Counted from the first letter of the stretch, positions 19,078-28,799 are shown. The stretch is DNA of 64,000 bases from Symbiodinium sp. CCMP2592 (GCA_905221615.1 CAJNDT010000502.1:536931-600930); one strand, 5' to 3'. Numbers and translations are program-made. The notes: generated by a model from the letters alone, not told the origin.

Positions 19078-20098
19078 CCGAATGTCGGCGCAGGGCTTGT
19101 TACTTCACGATTGCATTGCTACTATCTACTGTAGGGGCCTGAATAATTAGAATAGGGTTGGGGGGTGTATCATGCTTTAATTATATAGTAGGGAGCCCCC
19201 AACATTGTAATGATGATGGCATATACAGGTGGTTCCTCGTAGTGGTTGTCGTGGCGCTCCTGGTGGTCGTTGTGGCGGTAGTCGTTTTGATCGTGTGGAC
19301 GTCATGGTCTTCCGGATTTGTCACGGGATGATAAGTTGGAGAGCTCATCAACGAGCATACCTCAAATCTCAGAGGCACCCTAGGTGGGAGGTTTCAGAGA
19401 GCCGACTACTTGTAAAAGCCTCACGCACTCCTAGACTACCCTAAACTCTAGACCCCGAACCCGCAAAACTCGTATGATTGCAGCTGGAAAGCAGGCCACC
19501 CAAACAGTCAAGCCCTTAAAACCGAAACTCTCACATGACACTCAAACTCAAACGCTAAAGCCATACAGCTCCGGACATAAAAACTTGAACCTGAAACCCC
19601 AAAGCCCTAGAGACTCGGACCTTGACCCAATGTAGTTTCTTTTAGGGGTTCATATTTAGGATTCTCTTAGGTAATCCCAGAAAAGGAACTACTATGGGGC
19701 CTCTGGGTAACTACCATGACTTATTGTTTTGCAGGTTCTGATTGTGAACCCAACTACAGAATTTGTAGGACCCTACAAAGAAGTAGGTTCTGTTATGCCT
19801 TATGCGTCTAAAGTGTTTTTTCGGCCATCGTGCGAAGCCTCAAATTTCCAACTATTTGGGATTGTTTGGGTAAACGTATACCCAGCTGCCGCTTTCAAGG
19901 TCCACATGCCTAACAAAGGAGGCTTAACGAGTCCCAACAGTATTCATTCATCACATCCCATTCGGTACATCTAGATTTCTTATGCATTGTGGTCGCTTTT
20001 TCCATGGGGTTTACGCTTAGTCGTACTTTGCCCTTTCAGGGGATGTTTAACTTCTACACGGAAGCTTCAAGCCCGATACGGGTACGTGGACCTTTACA

Positions 20099-20192
20099 TA
20101 CCTTAAGCCGGAATAACCTACCTTTTTAGGGTTCCTTATTATGATTTCCTTATATAAGTCCTTAAAAAGGTAGGTTATTCCGGCTTAAGGTA
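20099..20192. mobile_element. inverted-repeat element, family Q
   Basis: CCTTAAGCCGGAATAACCTA ... TAGGTTATTCCGGCTTAAGG, perfect arms of about 28 bp (CCTTTTTA / TAAAAAGG continue them). Confidence 0.85.
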
Positions 20193-20277
20193 GGGCTTGT
20201 CGCGGTCGCTCTTACTCACGCAGCGGGTTGAGACTGCACCTGGGAGTATGGGTCTATGCAATACATACTTACATATA

Positions 20278-20302
20278 AAGACACACATACACACACACAC
20301 AC
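20278..20302. repeat. (CA)n microsatellite
   Basis: ACACACATACACACACACAC. Confidence 0.85.
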
Positions 20303-20339
20303 ATAGGAACGTGCCTAAAACGCCCTAGGTCTTTATATT

Positions 20340-20415
20340 CGGGTACTTTACAATGGATCCTACCATTTTGGGGCTGAATATTGGGCCAAGGTTTACTAAC
20401 CAGGTTCCTACATCA
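20340..20415. mobile_element. right half of a family H element
   Basis: TTGGGCCAAGGTTTACTAAC CAGGTTCCTACATCA without a matching left arm. Confidence 0.6.
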
Positions 20416-20529
20416 GGGGCTGGAAATGATGACCATAGGCGAGTCTTAAGTCTTGTTCTAAGCTTTTCTAGAGTTTAGCAGGGGGGCCTCGTTGGTTGGA
20501 ATGCGGGTCTGTGTGTAAAAATATTACAG

Positions 20530-20740
20530 CAAGATACAGCAAGACTATGCAGAGCGATTGCTACAATTGTTAGACTACCTGTTTAGTTGTTCAGACATCT
20601 ATAGTAGGGAGAAGGGTTTAGAGCACATGACCTGCAGTTTAACCGCGTTTCCTGGGTCAGCAACCCGCATCAGCATCCTAAACCCCAAATTTTGTTGTCG
20701 TGTTCAGGGGTTGGATGTCAGAATTGGGGGCTATGGGGCT
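20530..20740 (+). CDS. exon of up to 70 codons, unknown protein
   Basis: Acceptor ATATTACAG|C, then KIQQDYAERLLQLLDYLFSC, SDIYSREKGLEHMTCSLTAF, PGSATRISILNPKFCC. Minus frames have several stops. A GTGTTC donor is possible at about 20,702. Its strand is opposite to most coding segments between 2.5 and 28 kb. Confidence 0.55.
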
Positions 20741-20815
20741 GAATGATTAGTCTTCCTCAGTACAGTTACAAACATAGCACGCTAAACCTTAAAGGCTGAA
20801 AAGTATAAATAAATA

Positions 20816-20928
20816 CCTAGTAGTAGAGTAGGCAACCTTTAACCTTTTTTTGGGGTAGTATAGTCCTTATATAATCTATATATAACCAAAAAGGTTAACC
20901 TTTAGTTCCCCATGATACCCGCAAGTAG
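20816..20928. mobile_element. inverted-repeat element, family L (copy 2)
   Basis: CCTAGTAGTAGAGTAGGCAA ... ATACCCGCAAGTAGG; inner arms AGGCAACCTTTAACC / GGTTAACCTTTAGT. Confidence 0.8.
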
Positions 20929-21095
20929 GAATAGCTGTGAGACTTGGGGGAGATCCGGGTCAGGAAGCCTCACAGGTCTGGTTTTGGTCAGGTACGCCAT
21001 ATCCCTTACCTGTTCCCCAACTAACCTACCTTTCGAAGGACTTATACAAGGAAATCCTAGCAAGGAGTCCCAAAAAACTGTAGGATTTCTGGACC

Positions 21096-21172
21096 CTGCC
21101 CTTTTTGTAGGTTCTTCCTCTAAGCCCTAATATGGAGTTTATAGGGACTCTACAACAAAAATAGGGCTTGGT
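21096..21172. mobile_element. inverted-repeat element, family R (copy 1)
   Basis: ACCCTGCCCTTTTTGTAGG ... CTACAACAAAAATAGGGCTTGG. Confidence 0.6.
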
Positions 21173-21257
21173 AGGTTAAGGTAAACCCAAAGCCTAGGTG
21201 CAGCGGGTCTCTCATTTTGAGCTCAGTGCTCCGATCCCACACCTGCGGGAAAACACC

Positions 21258-21379
21258 TGGAGGATCATGGGACTCGGTAAGTAAGGTTTCGGGCTAAGAT
21301 TTAGGGTTTGGGGTTAGGCTTAGTTATACGTGTAGCGACCTTGCTTAGAACCCTATAGTTACTAAGTCCCATGATCCTC
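21258..21379. mobile_element. inverted-repeat element, family J (copy 3)
   Basis: GGAGGATCATGGGACTCGGT ... GTTACTAAGTCCCATGATCC. Confidence 0.8.
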
Positions 21380-21605
21380 TGAATACACAGTTCACGCCTG
21401 AGGGAGGCCACGTTTCGGATGCGCTCACTAGGACGGCTACATCCTATCATAGTATGAGCCCATGTATCCTTAGCAAAGCAAGTCTTATGTATGTACATTT
21501 GTAGATACGCATCTACTTATGTATGTGCTGCAGCACCGACGTATCGACCTTCGGAATCCATGGACCCTGGGCACTGCACATCCAATGCACCCTTAACTCA
21601 ATTAA

Positions 21606-21711
21606 GCTACCACAACGTACTTTTTTGTAGGGTCCCTACATATTCCATGTTTGGCATTATACTAGGAACCTACAAAAAAGTAGGGTTTGGTAGGTTTAAG
21701 GTAAATCCTAA
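21606..21711. mobile_element. inverted-repeat element, family R (copy 2)
   Basis: CTACCACAACGTACTTTTTT ... AAAAAAGTAGGGTTTGGTAG. Confidence 0.75.
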
Positions 21712-21714
21712 AGC

Positions 21715-21808
21715 AGAAGACCGAAACGGACTCCGCATGAACTCAAAGCAGACTCCGAAAGAGGGGTCGGATGCTCTTGCAGATCTGACAGGGCTTGCTT
21801 TCCCAGGC
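21715..21808. CDS. exon-like segment, strand unresolved
   Basis: Plus frame LRMNSKQTPKEGSDALADLT after a CTAAAG acceptor; minus frame ASPVRSARASDPSFGVCFEF. Lies between elements R and D. Confidence 0.35.
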
Positions 21809-21810
21809 AT

Positions 21811-21921
21811 ACCCAGAGAGCCCAATACCCCTTAATGAAGGAATATAGCTTAAACTATTATATGAACCCCCTTATAGCTTAAGGTATATTCCTTATGTAA
21901 GGGGTATTGGGCTCTCTGGGT
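21811..21921. mobile_element. inverted-repeat element, CCCAGAG superfamily (subfamily D), probable introner
   Basis: ACCCAGAGAGCCCAATACCC ... GGGTATTGGGCTCTCTGGGT. On minus it starts GTACCCAGAG directly after the exon at 21,924, giving a GT donor. Confidence 0.85.
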
Positions 21922-21923
21922 AC

Positions 21924-21973
21924 CGCGCGTGGCATCGCAGAGTTGTCAGGAAAAAAATCACGGCTTCAGCGCT
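21924..21973 (-). CDS. small exon ending at element D
   Basis: Minus strand: acceptor CCCATAG|A, SAEAVIFFLTTLRCHA, donor CGCG|GTACCC provided by the element end. Confidence 0.4.
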
Positions 21974-22199
21974 CTATGGGTTTGTTTTAGTCCTACCTGT
22001 ACCTGTAGCCCACAAAACCTACCTGTTAAGAGTTCCTTGTTATGGTTTCTGTACACAATTCCTGAAAAAGGCAAAGTTTTGAAGCTACACGTAATGATTG
22101 ATGACTTCGCAGATTAATTTTTGCTGATTTCCCATTTGGCTTGGTAGGGATCAGTGGTTGGCTTTCAGTCCGTATAACCCTCCGTACGACCTGCTTGAG

Positions 22200-22290
22200 T
22201 GATTCTCCGGATCCTCCAACCCTGTAGGCCCTAACCCTTAAACCCTAAACCCTAAGCCCCCAGACCCCTAAACCCTAAACCCTAACCCCC
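22200..22290. repeat. telomere-like CCCTAAA units
   Basis: Short runs of CCCTAAA/CCCTAACCC just left of the GC-rich island. Confidence 0.7.
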
Positions 22291-23899
22291 GTAAGGAAGG
22301 CTCCGCAAAGCAGAAACCTACCAGGACCCCGGCAGCAACGAGCTGATCGTGAAGCGCCTGATCGCGCAGGAGCGCGAGGTGCTCTCCCAAACTCGCTGCG
22401 GGGGTTTGGGGTTTTATAAGGGTCAGGGGTTCTACGTACCTTTAAGGGCCACGGGTTTGGGGTTTATGGCGGATTAGGGTTCGGGGGTTGTTGGGTTCGA
22501 GTGTGTGCGGGAAGGGGGGGTCAGGAGTCAGGCTGGGGTTGGGGACTTAGGGCGGGTTTGGGGGTCAAGGCCGTTTAGGGGTGTCCCTTTGTTTTGTTTT
22601 CAATGTCTCCAAAGGCAAGAAAAGGACACTCGCCAAGGCAGACGCCAAAGAGCCATCTATCAGCACCTTGAGAAGCCTGAAGCTGCAGCCTTAAAGCCTA
22701 AAGCACTCGCTGTGCGTTTGCTGTTTTCCGCCGCAAATGCTTTCGTAGCTTGCATTGACATGCCTGCACCACTGCATCACACTGTTTTCGCTTGTTGTAA
22801 GAGCACACATGCAGCCTTACAGGCCAGGAGCCTCCGTGGCCGGCGTCAGAGCACCAGGAGGAGACAACAAACTTGTGTGCAGCCATTGCCGTGCTCGAAA
22901 GCTACCGTGCCTGTGCTCAACCGTCTCGTCGGCAAGCAGGCCACCCGCCCGTCTGCCGACAAATTAGAGTCGCACACAGCCCCTGCGCGCAGCCCACGTC
23001 AAGATGACCTCCTTCAGCAGCCGTCGTTGGGCTGACATCACAGACACGGACGATGAGGCAGCATATCCTGCATGTCAGGTGGCAGGTCGCACACGTGTCC
23101 TGTCCCTGCAAGTATATATGAAGGAGTTCGAGGCAGTCCAGAAGGCATTGTAAGCAAGACAGCCCAGGTGCAGCCTGACGCTGCTGAGCCCCACCCGTGC
23201 CTGAGCCGAGAGCTGAGCGTGTCAGCCGAAAAGAAATGTTGCAGAGGCCGGAACCATCAAAGTCGACGAGGCGCCATGCGCAGAAAAGCAGCATGCCGTT
23301 ATAGCATGCAACCCCATGTCTGGTCCAGACGCCAAGCACACTGCTCGCACGAGGCTTGGAAAAGCTGGCCGTCCGCGAAGGGATTCCAGACATGTAGCAC
23401 AACTTCACGACCGGCAAAGCGACGCATGCGTCCACCAGCGAAGGTGCCCGCACGGACCACGCGCACAGTAGCACGCCTGCTCGAGATGCAGGCCGCTCTG
23501 GGAAAGCTGACCTGCACTTGGACCTTAGAAAACGAGAAGGCGCTGGACGCCGCCCTTAAGCAAGCGAAGGCAAGTCACCCTGCCTAGCTGCCTAGCGACT
23601 CACTTTCTCCTCGAGCTTCATGTACTACTAATGTTCAGGAGGAAAGGACGCGATCCGGGCACGAGGGTCGGCCTCCCAATGCTGTTTCATAAAACCCCGC
23701 AATCATCGGCAGGTCTGTACCTGGAGGGTTCTTTGTGCTGTGGAGAGCTTAGAGAACGCGCGCAACTTCTCAACGAGGCGACATCGGAGAAGCCCCGTCC
23801 AAGCATGCCTGTGCCGGGCTTGGCCGCGCTCCGTTACACGCGTCCATGCCTGTTAAGAGGACTACAGTACTGATATCATACATATGTCCAGAGTCAGTC

Positions 23900-24158
23900 C
23901 ACACTTGCGAACGCTGGGCAACCAGGGCAGTCCCGCCTGGAGTTCGACAGTGACTTGGGCCTATAGACTTAATTCGTTCCGCCGCAGGCGCTGCGGTGGA
24001 GCTTTGTTTCATGGCTTCGTCGTCGCTTGTGAATGGGTTTTTCTTCTCGGCGTAAAGGTACAAGAGGGAGTCATCGAGGACATTGTGTCCGCGTTTGACC
24101 TCTGCTACCTGCTCGCAGGTGTCAGCCATGAGCTGAGCTTCAAGTTGAGCTGCAGTGG
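23900..24158 (-). CDS. coding-like minus segment, unknown protein
   Basis: After CACTGCAG on minus: AQLEAQLMADTCEQVAEVKR, NVLDDSLLYLYAEKKNPFTS, DDEAMKQSSTAAPAAERIKS. Open beyond this to 23,770 with weaker composition. Confidence 0.5.
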
Positions 24159-24457
24159 GTACATGTGCATGCTAATCGCCGTGCGTGATCAGGAGCTTGC
24201 GTCTGCATTGCTGCTCCACCGGCCGAGCTGGGGCTCTGGATCACCGCGCAACGGGCGAGGAAGGCTCGGCCATCAGTTACAACGTTCGTAATCCCAATTC
24301 CTGCCATTGCACTCTGCCTGCCTGGTGAGTGATGCCTTGAGGCAGCTGTGGCGCGCCTATTCGCGCTGCTCTCGCGGGCGCAGCGAAACAACCTTGCCCA
24401 CACGCTCAGTGGCAACACTGCGTCTCTCGGCAGCAAGCCTTCATCCACATGTGACAA
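24140..24457 (-). CDS. coding-like minus segment, unknown protein
   Basis: 105 codons: DEGLLPRDAVLPLSVWARLF, GIGITNVVTDGRAFLARCAV, ending CTCTHCSST and stop. It overlaps the next segment in another frame, implying an intron or frameshift near 24,150. Confidence 0.45.
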   Translation of the reverse strand: MSHVDEGLLPRDAVLPLSVWARLFRCARESSANRRATAASRHHSPGRQSAMAGIGITNVVTDGRAFLARCAVIQSPSSAGGAAMQTQAPDHARRLACTCTHCSST

Positions 24458-24692
24458 GGTGTGCAGGTCGCAAGAAACATCTGCCTGCTTGACTTTGGTC
24501 TGAAACTAGGCCAACTCACACCATTGTGGTGGGCGCAGTTTCTGTTCGTGTGCTTTGCGCAGAAGACGGGGCCGATATGCAACGCCCACGCAAGGAGGAA
24601 ACGGCATATGTGTTAGTTGGCAGATGTAGGTGACCAGGTGGGGGTCCCACGAGTTTCTTCTTGCAGCCCAGCGCAATTCTTAGTGTTGCGCA

Positions 24693-24897
24693 CGGGATCT
24701 CAGACTGCACCTGCCCAAGCTTGTGAAGCCACAGAGACCGCACGTGGTTTCCTGGAGCATTTCTGAAGCCTGTCGACAGAGGCCAGGTGTTTGAGTGCCC
24801 CATAATTAACGTGGGAGAGGATGCTTGTGTCTGTGCGACTCATCTTTTCGAGGGCTTTTGCGTTGAGGTTCTTTTGTGAAACAAGTCGGTAGGAAAG
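24693..24897 (-). CDS. coding-like minus segment, unknown protein
   Basis: YRLVSQKNLNAKALEKMSRT, SILSHVNYGALKHLASVDRL, then TGA. No ATG at its start. The next segment (VQSEIPCATLRIALGCKKKL, 24,637-24,709) begins at GGGCAG|G in another frame. Confidence 0.45.
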
Positions 24898-25137
24898 CGT
24901 GGGAAGAGGAAGTCACGGCAAGATTTCAGTGGCATAGACAGAGACAGAATGCACGATACGCCGTTTGATTGAACAAGTCGTCAGGACCAGACTCGAGTCG
25001 TGCAGAAGGCAGGAATCTACGTCTACGAGACATCGCCGTCGCAGTTGCCAGTGAAGCCAAGTCACCGCGTAGCGCCTCCTGTACCTGAGAGTGCTGCTGA
25101 CGTTTAGATGGGCAAGAGTTACCAACCGGGTTCTTCG

Positions 25138-25356
25138 TTAGAGCTTTCGGCTTCGGGTATACGTGATCTGGAAAGCATAGGCAGGGCCCCCAGCACTCAA
25201 CAGGCATTCCAAACAGCGTGCTGTTGCTACTGGCAGGTGTCGTGGAACAGAGCTTGGCAGCATGGCTTCTATAGCCGTCCGGATGATGCGGAGCAGACGC
25301 TCGAGAGCATGCTCGATGTCATGGGCCATATCATGAGCCCAGCAAGCCTGGTGCTA
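25138..25356 (-). CDS. coding-like minus segment, unknown protein
   Basis: HQACWAHDMAHDIEHALERL, LRIIRTAIEAMLPSSVPRHL, then stop at 25,138. It is one frame off the segment immediately upstream. Confidence 0.4.
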
Positions 25357-25364
25357 GATACCTT

Positions 25365-25547
25365 TCACGGTGCAATGGTGTAGTTGTCAGCCACAATGTC
25401 GACGAACAGTTGAGACTGCGCAGGCAGGTTCCAGAATGAGCCTCCGGTGGACCAAAGCCAAGTACGGCTGTTCAGCTGCCGGCGAGGAAACAGCCTGCGC
25501 CAGAAGGCATCACAACATGATTCGGCTGCGCAAGGGTTTGATGGTGT
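25365..25547 (-). CDS. coding-like minus segment, Trp-rich
   Basis: RTWLWSTGGSFWNLPAQSQL, FVDIVADNYTIAP, then TGA; a GTGAAAGG donor overlaps the stop. About 60 codons open. Confidence 0.45.
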   Translation of the reverse strand, partial: TPSNPCAAESCCDAFWRRLFPRRQLNSRTWLWSTGGSFWNLPAQSQLFVDIVADNYTIAP

Positions 25548-25714
25548 AGATTAAATTAATCTTAGTAACTTAGTGCAGGATGGCGCCTAAAGTGAGAATG
25601 CATCTGCTCGACCCAAAGAAACCGAAACCCGAACCCTATAAACCCTGTGATAAACCCTTTAAACCCCTTCAGACCCAAACCCGAACCCCAGAGCCTGGAC
25701 CGTGGCCCTAAACC

Positions 25715-25766
25715 CACCGAAGCTGCAGTCCCCTAAGCGGGCGAAGGGTTTGTTGGGCGCTGGATT
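25715..25766 (-). CDS. small exon with telomere-like donor
   Basis: Minus frame SSAQQTLRPLRGLQLRW ending at GGTGG|GTTTAGGG, where the GT donor is inside a telomere-like unit. Confidence 0.35.
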
Positions 25767-26043
25767 AAAGGATCATGGGACTTGGTGACTTAAAGGGTTC
25801 GTGAAAGGGTTCTTGAAGGGATTTGTAAGGGCTGACCGGGGGTTTAGGGTTTCAAGGATCATGGGACTGGGGTTTTACATACGGGAACCGTACTTGTCAA
25901 ACTGAGTATAGCCCCAATTAAGGTACGCACAGCCCCACTTACTAAGTCCCATACCCCTGAAAAAGCTTCATAGATCCCATTTAAGGAAATCATTAAAGAA
26001 ACCCCTTCATACGGAACTTTACGTGCTAAGTCCCATGATCCTC
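25767..26043. mobile_element. family J element with a second J copy nested inside
   Basis: Outer GGATCATGGGACTTGGTGAC ... CTAAGTCCCATGATCC; inner copy about 25,854-25,955 (GGATCATGGGACTGGGG ... CTTACTAAGTCCCATACCCC). Confidence 0.75.
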
Positions 26044-26086
26044 GAACGGGGGGGTCTAGGGAGTCTGGGGTTTAGCCTTCAAGGTG

Positions 26087-26176
26087 TGATGTAGGAACCT
26101 GATTAAGAAACCTTGGCCCGATAGCCCCAATATAGTAGAATTCATGGCCCAAGGTTTCTTAATCAGGTTCCAACAT
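26087..26176. mobile_element. inverted-repeat element, family H (copy 3)
   Basis: TGATGTAGGAACCTGATTAA ... TTAATCAGGTTCCAACATTA; arms of about 29 bp. Confidence 0.85.
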
Positions 26177-26220
26177 TAGGGACCTTGGGAGTTAGGGTTA
26201 AGGCTTTTCGTCTCGGGTAC

Positions 26221-26329
26221 GGTTTAGGGGTTGGGGGCGTCGTTTTTGGATTGAGATATCTGGCTTGCTATGATAGCCTGTGGCCTTTGAAGCCGAAGCA
26301 ATTATGGCATCATATCTTCCTTCCCCAGG
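26221..26329 (-). CDS. internal exon, unknown protein
   Basis: Acceptor GGGGAAG|G, then RYDAIIASASKATGYHSKPD and ISIQKRRPQPLN, donor C|GTACCC. Element G lies directly upstream on minus. Confidence 0.6.
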
Positions 26330-26411
26330 GATCTAAGGACTCCTATATTAAGGGTTTTGGGTCCAAAGACCATACCATTTATGGCTTTTGGGCCTTTTTT
26401 GATCCCTTGGG
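26330..26411. mobile_element. inverted-repeat element, family G (copy 2)
   Basis: GGGATCTAAGGACTCCTATA ... TTTTTTGATCCCTTGGG with GGGTCCAAAGACCATACCAT centre. Confidence 0.7.
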
Positions 26412-26447
26412 CTTTGTGGACTTGTAGAATCTGATTCTTTCGTGCAC
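26412..26447 (-). CDS. tiny exon between splice signals
   Basis: Minus: TGTGAG|G, SRARKNQILQVHKA, then element G. Confidence 0.35.
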
Positions 26448-26474
26448 GGGAGCCTCACAGCTTACATCCTAAGC

Positions 26475-26545
26475 CGAATTTCGGGGCCCGAGGCTTTGGA
26501 ACCCTTCGAGGTTGCGTTTCGTTTGTGAGGCTTCCGGTTCAAGTT
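26475..26545 (-). CDS. small exon, unknown protein
   Basis: Minus: LEPEASQTKRNLEGFQSLGP then RNSA; a GC donor before TAG is possible. Confidence 0.4.
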
Positions 26546-26730
26546 TAGGGTTTAGGGGTTTAGGGTTTAGGGCCTCTTGTGTCTCTTTTGTTTTATAGTA
26601 TCCTTATGACGAGGGGGGGCTCCAAGGGGGTAGATAACCTACTAATCCCTGGTTCTTTCTGGTGCTCCCTCAGGTTCCCTTAAGGTTCCATAAGGATCCC
26701 TGGTACCCTCCCCGTATGGACCCTATAACT

Positions 26731-26923
26731 TAGAAGGGGCCCCCACCCTGTAATAGTGACTATAAGGATTATATTAGGGCCCTACTATATTCCTATTATA
26801 CCATTATTACCTTAGGGATCAAAATAGCCCAAAAGCCTTATGTAGTATGGTCTTTGGGCCCAAAACCCTTAATATAAGAGTCGTTAGATCCCTAGGGTTA
26901 CAGGGTGGGGGCCCCTTCGAACT
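26731..26923. mobile_element. family E element (copy 2) carrying a nested G element
   Basis: TTAGAAGGGGCCCCCACCCT ... AGGGTGGGGGCCCCTTCGAA, flanked by TATAACT direct repeats (26,724-26,730; 26,924-26,930). On minus the two TSD copies give GTTATAAG and AGTTATAG|G, usable as 5' and 3' splice sites. Confidence 0.8.
26810..26897. mobile_element. family G element (copy 3), nested in E
   Basis: CTTAGGGATCAAAATAGCCC ... AGATCCCTAGGG, reverse orientation to copy 2; TTAC on both sides. Confidence 0.75.
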
Positions 26924-26939
26924 TATAACTGTCAGACTA

Positions 26940-26985
26940 ACGCCATGAACTCCTTGACGCCAGTCTTTCCTCCCTCCGACGTCGG
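26940..26985 (-). CDS. small exon, unknown protein
   Basis: Minus frame VPTSEGGKTGVKEFMALV after a TGCAAG acceptor; upstream FSFRTLQA is also open. Donor GTCTGACAG. Confidence 0.4.
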
Positions 26986-27004
26986 CACTGCTTGCAGAGT
27001 TCGG

Positions 27005-27185
27005 AAGGAAAATGTGATATAGGGGCTTAAATAGTGACCAATACTGTTTTGTTTTGAGTTTGTTGTCATATTATAACCCTCAAAACCCTATCCCAATTTC
27101 TAAGGCCCTATATGATAGTTCCCTTATAGTAACCCCTATAGTAGCCAACCCTAGTCTAATTACTAAGGCCCCTATAGTAGCCTTC
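27005..27185. mobile_element. inverted-repeat element, family K, extended
   Basis: TATAGGGGCTTAAATAGTG ... CTAATTACTAAGGCCCCTATA, with an internal second right end near 27,105. Confidence 0.6.
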
Positions 27186-27245
27186 TCATCTCAGCCTCAT
27201 CGCCCTCGACCCCTGAACCCTAAACCCTAAACCCTAAATCCAAAC

Positions 27246-27340
27246 CCTAGGCCCTGGCGTTGTGACAGGTGGTGGCGGCGGGGCAGCATAGGCACCTGCG
27301 AGTCCCTGAGGGGCACTGTTGGGTGGCTTGCCTGAGCTTG
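27246..27340 (-). CDS. exon downstream of introner K, unknown protein
   Basis: Minus: acceptor CCCTATAG|C, phase-0 frame QAQASHPTVPLRDSQVPMLP then RRHHLSQRQGLG, donor AGG|GTTTGGATTTAGGG inside telomere-like sequence. An alternative Pro-rich frame is open but out of phase with the preceding exon. Confidence 0.5.
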
Positions 27341-27540
27341 CTATAGGGGCCTTAAGAATGAGAATAGGGTTCCTTTGAAAGGGCTTTATAAGGGCTGCCA
27401 GTATAGGGGTTATTTATAAGGGTACTATGATGTAAGCGCCTGAATAGATAAAATAGCTTATTGGGGCCCATCAGAATATAGTTAAAATAAAGAACCCCCG
27501 AAATACTGTTGGAAATTATTTAGGCCTCAACTTAGAAAAC
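27341..27540 (-). mobile_element. introner, family K: 200-nt GT-AG
   Basis: Minus: GTTTTCTAAGTTGAGGCC ... TAAGGCCCCTATAG. Both neighbouring exons end and start in phase 0. Internal duplications of the GGGGCC end are visible. Confidence 0.6.
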
Positions 27541-27627
27541 TTCCACTACTTTCCTCGGTGCTTTAGAGATGTCGTTTTCCCCAGCCCGAGCCTTTAACTG
27601 CACCCGACCTTGATTATCAGTGTTGTC
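27541..27627 (-). CDS. internal exon, 29 codons, unknown protein
   Basis: Acceptor ACTCAG|G, DNTDNQGRVQLKARAGENDI then SKAPRKVVE, donor GAA|GTTTTC. 87 nt, phase 0 at both ends. Confidence 0.6.
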
Positions 27628-27723
27628 CTGAGTGTTTCAATCAACTGATCCTCCCCACCGTAGGAGACCTTTGTTCCTGAAGCCGCCACACACATATCCT
27701 AAACCCCATATCCCAGCCCCAAC

Positions 27724-27833
27724 CTGGATTCGATAAGCTGTGCAGACGCAGCCACTCGATTCCCACATCATTCACCGCCAATGACATGTCAAGCGGTTTG
27801 TTTTTTCGGTGTAGTGAGCCTGTTCTTCGGAAT
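27724..27833 (-). CDS. internal exon, unknown protein
   Basis: Minus: ACAGACAG|A, FRRTGSLHRKNKPLDMSLAV then NDVGIEWLRLHSLSNP, donor CCAG|GTTGGG. The plus strand is also open but hydrophobic and Cys-rich. Confidence 0.5.
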
Positions 27834-27878
27834 CTGTCTGTGTGCGCGGCTGCCCGGTTCTTGACAAGGCAGCTACAG

Positions 27879-28049
27879 TTAGTTTAAGTCATCATAATAC
27901 AGATGCAGAAGCAATTCATGGAATGATGTGGTTTCGTTGATATGGCGGCGTAGGCTGAACATAATCCTTAGCAGGAATCCAGCAATATCTTTCTGGGTGT
28001 ATGTGGCAGCTGATTTGAGTAGTGCACAGAGGAGCACCAGTGTGCTACC
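27879..28049 (-). CDS. exon of 56 codons, unknown protein
   Basis: Acceptor TTATAG|G, then LVLLCALLKSAATYTQKDIA, GFLLRIMFSLRRHINETTSF, HELLLHLYYDDLN and TAA. A GA donor at YY|GATGAC would join 27,833 after a roughly 60-nt intron. Plus frames carry stops. The next coding signal to the right is on plus, so the strand changes at about 28.06 kb. Confidence 0.6.
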   Translation of the reverse strand, partial: GSTLVLLCALLKSAATYTQKDIAGFLLRIMFSLRRHINETTSFHELLLHLYYDDLN

Positions 28050-28167
28050 CTATAAACCTTCCGAACACTATCAACCCTCCGAAACCTTATAAAACCTTCC
28101 GAAACCCGACAAACCATGACATTGGACCTCGTAAAAGCCCCTTACAACCTCGAATCATGAAATTCCC

Positions 28168-28266
28168 TAAGGCTCCATGTGCCCATATAGTATATACTTA
28201 GGCCTTAAAGTACCCACATAGGGACCCCTTTAAGGCTTAAGTATCTACTGTAAAGCTACATGGAGC
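28168..28266. mobile_element. inverted-repeat element, family U, probable introner
   Basis: AAGGCTCCATGTGCCCATAT ... AAAGCTACATGGAGCCTT, inner CTTAGGCCTTAAAG / CTTTAAGGCTTAAG. The plus-strand exon starts at its GGAG end. Confidence 0.75.
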
Positions 28267-28363
28267 CTTTGACCTTCAGTCGCGAGCTGGAAATGGTCTC
28301 ATACTTCGCGGTCTTAACCCAGCAGAAACCGCTGGATCTCGCAACCTTCAGCTTCTCAAAGGG
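28267..28363 (+). CDS. internal exon, first clear exon of the plus gene
   Basis: FSRELEMVSYFAVLTQQKPL then DLATFSFSK, ending G|GTAAAAGG, which is the first base of element M. A short upstream exon (RKSPLQPRIMKFPK, about 28,110-28,166) with a GC donor is possible. Confidence 0.6.
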
Positions 28364-28482
28364 TAAAAGGAGGGACCCCTAATAAGGACCCCTAGGTATA
28401 TACCCACAATATAGCTATTATATACCCATTATATAGCCCATTACAGGGTAGGGGTCCCCATTAAGGGTCCCTCCTTTTCCCC
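28364..28482 (+). mobile_element. inverted-repeat element, family M (copy 2), supplies a GT donor
   Basis: GTAAAAGGAGGGACCCCTAA ... TTAAGGGTCCCTCCTTTTCC. Its first two bases are the 5' splice site of the preceding exon. Confidence 0.8.
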
Positions 28483-28559
28483 TGTGATAAACCCTAAGCT
28501 GAAAAGAGCCAGAACACCCTACTTCACAACACCTAAACTCTGACACACTGACACCCTAG

Positions 28560-28685
28560 AGCCAAATATAGAGACCACAATAATTGAAACATGGTTTCGG
28601 CGTATTAGACTATGACAATGAAAGTTATAGTAAGGACCCCCCAAAATTGGGGTGGGTAGTTATTTGAGCCTCTATATTGTCGCCC
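28560..28685. mobile_element. inverted-repeat element, family K
   Basis: AATATAGAGACCACAATAAT ... AGTTATTTGAGCCTCTATATT; diverged arms. Confidence 0.5.
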
Positions 28686-28799
28686 TACCTAGTAGTAGAG
28701 TCGGTAACCTTTAACCTTCTTGGTATAATATAGTCCCTATATAATCCCTATACAACCAAAAAGGTTCACCTTTAGTTCCCCCCGCTACCCGACAAGTAG
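28686..28799 (+). mobile_element. inverted-repeat element, family L (copy 3), supplies an acceptor
   Basis: CCTAGTAGTAGAGTCGGTAA ... CTACCCGACAAGTAG. GTAGTAGAG and AAGTAG|G at the two ends are usable splice sites. Confidence 0.8.

Larger units (their letters stand above)
22290..25550. other. GC-rich, element-free island with coding-like frames
   Basis: About 3.2 kb without inverted-repeat elements or telomere-like arrays. Between about 22.6 and 23.6 kb all frames are long and open on both strands (for example MTSFSSRRWADITDTDDEAA on plus from 23,006, and a 185-codon minus frame), so the coding strand cannot be told. From 23.9 to 25.55 kb the minus strand is better (separate entries) but changes frame repeatedly. 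It may be old coding DNA, possibly an intron-poor insertion. Confidence 0.5.
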
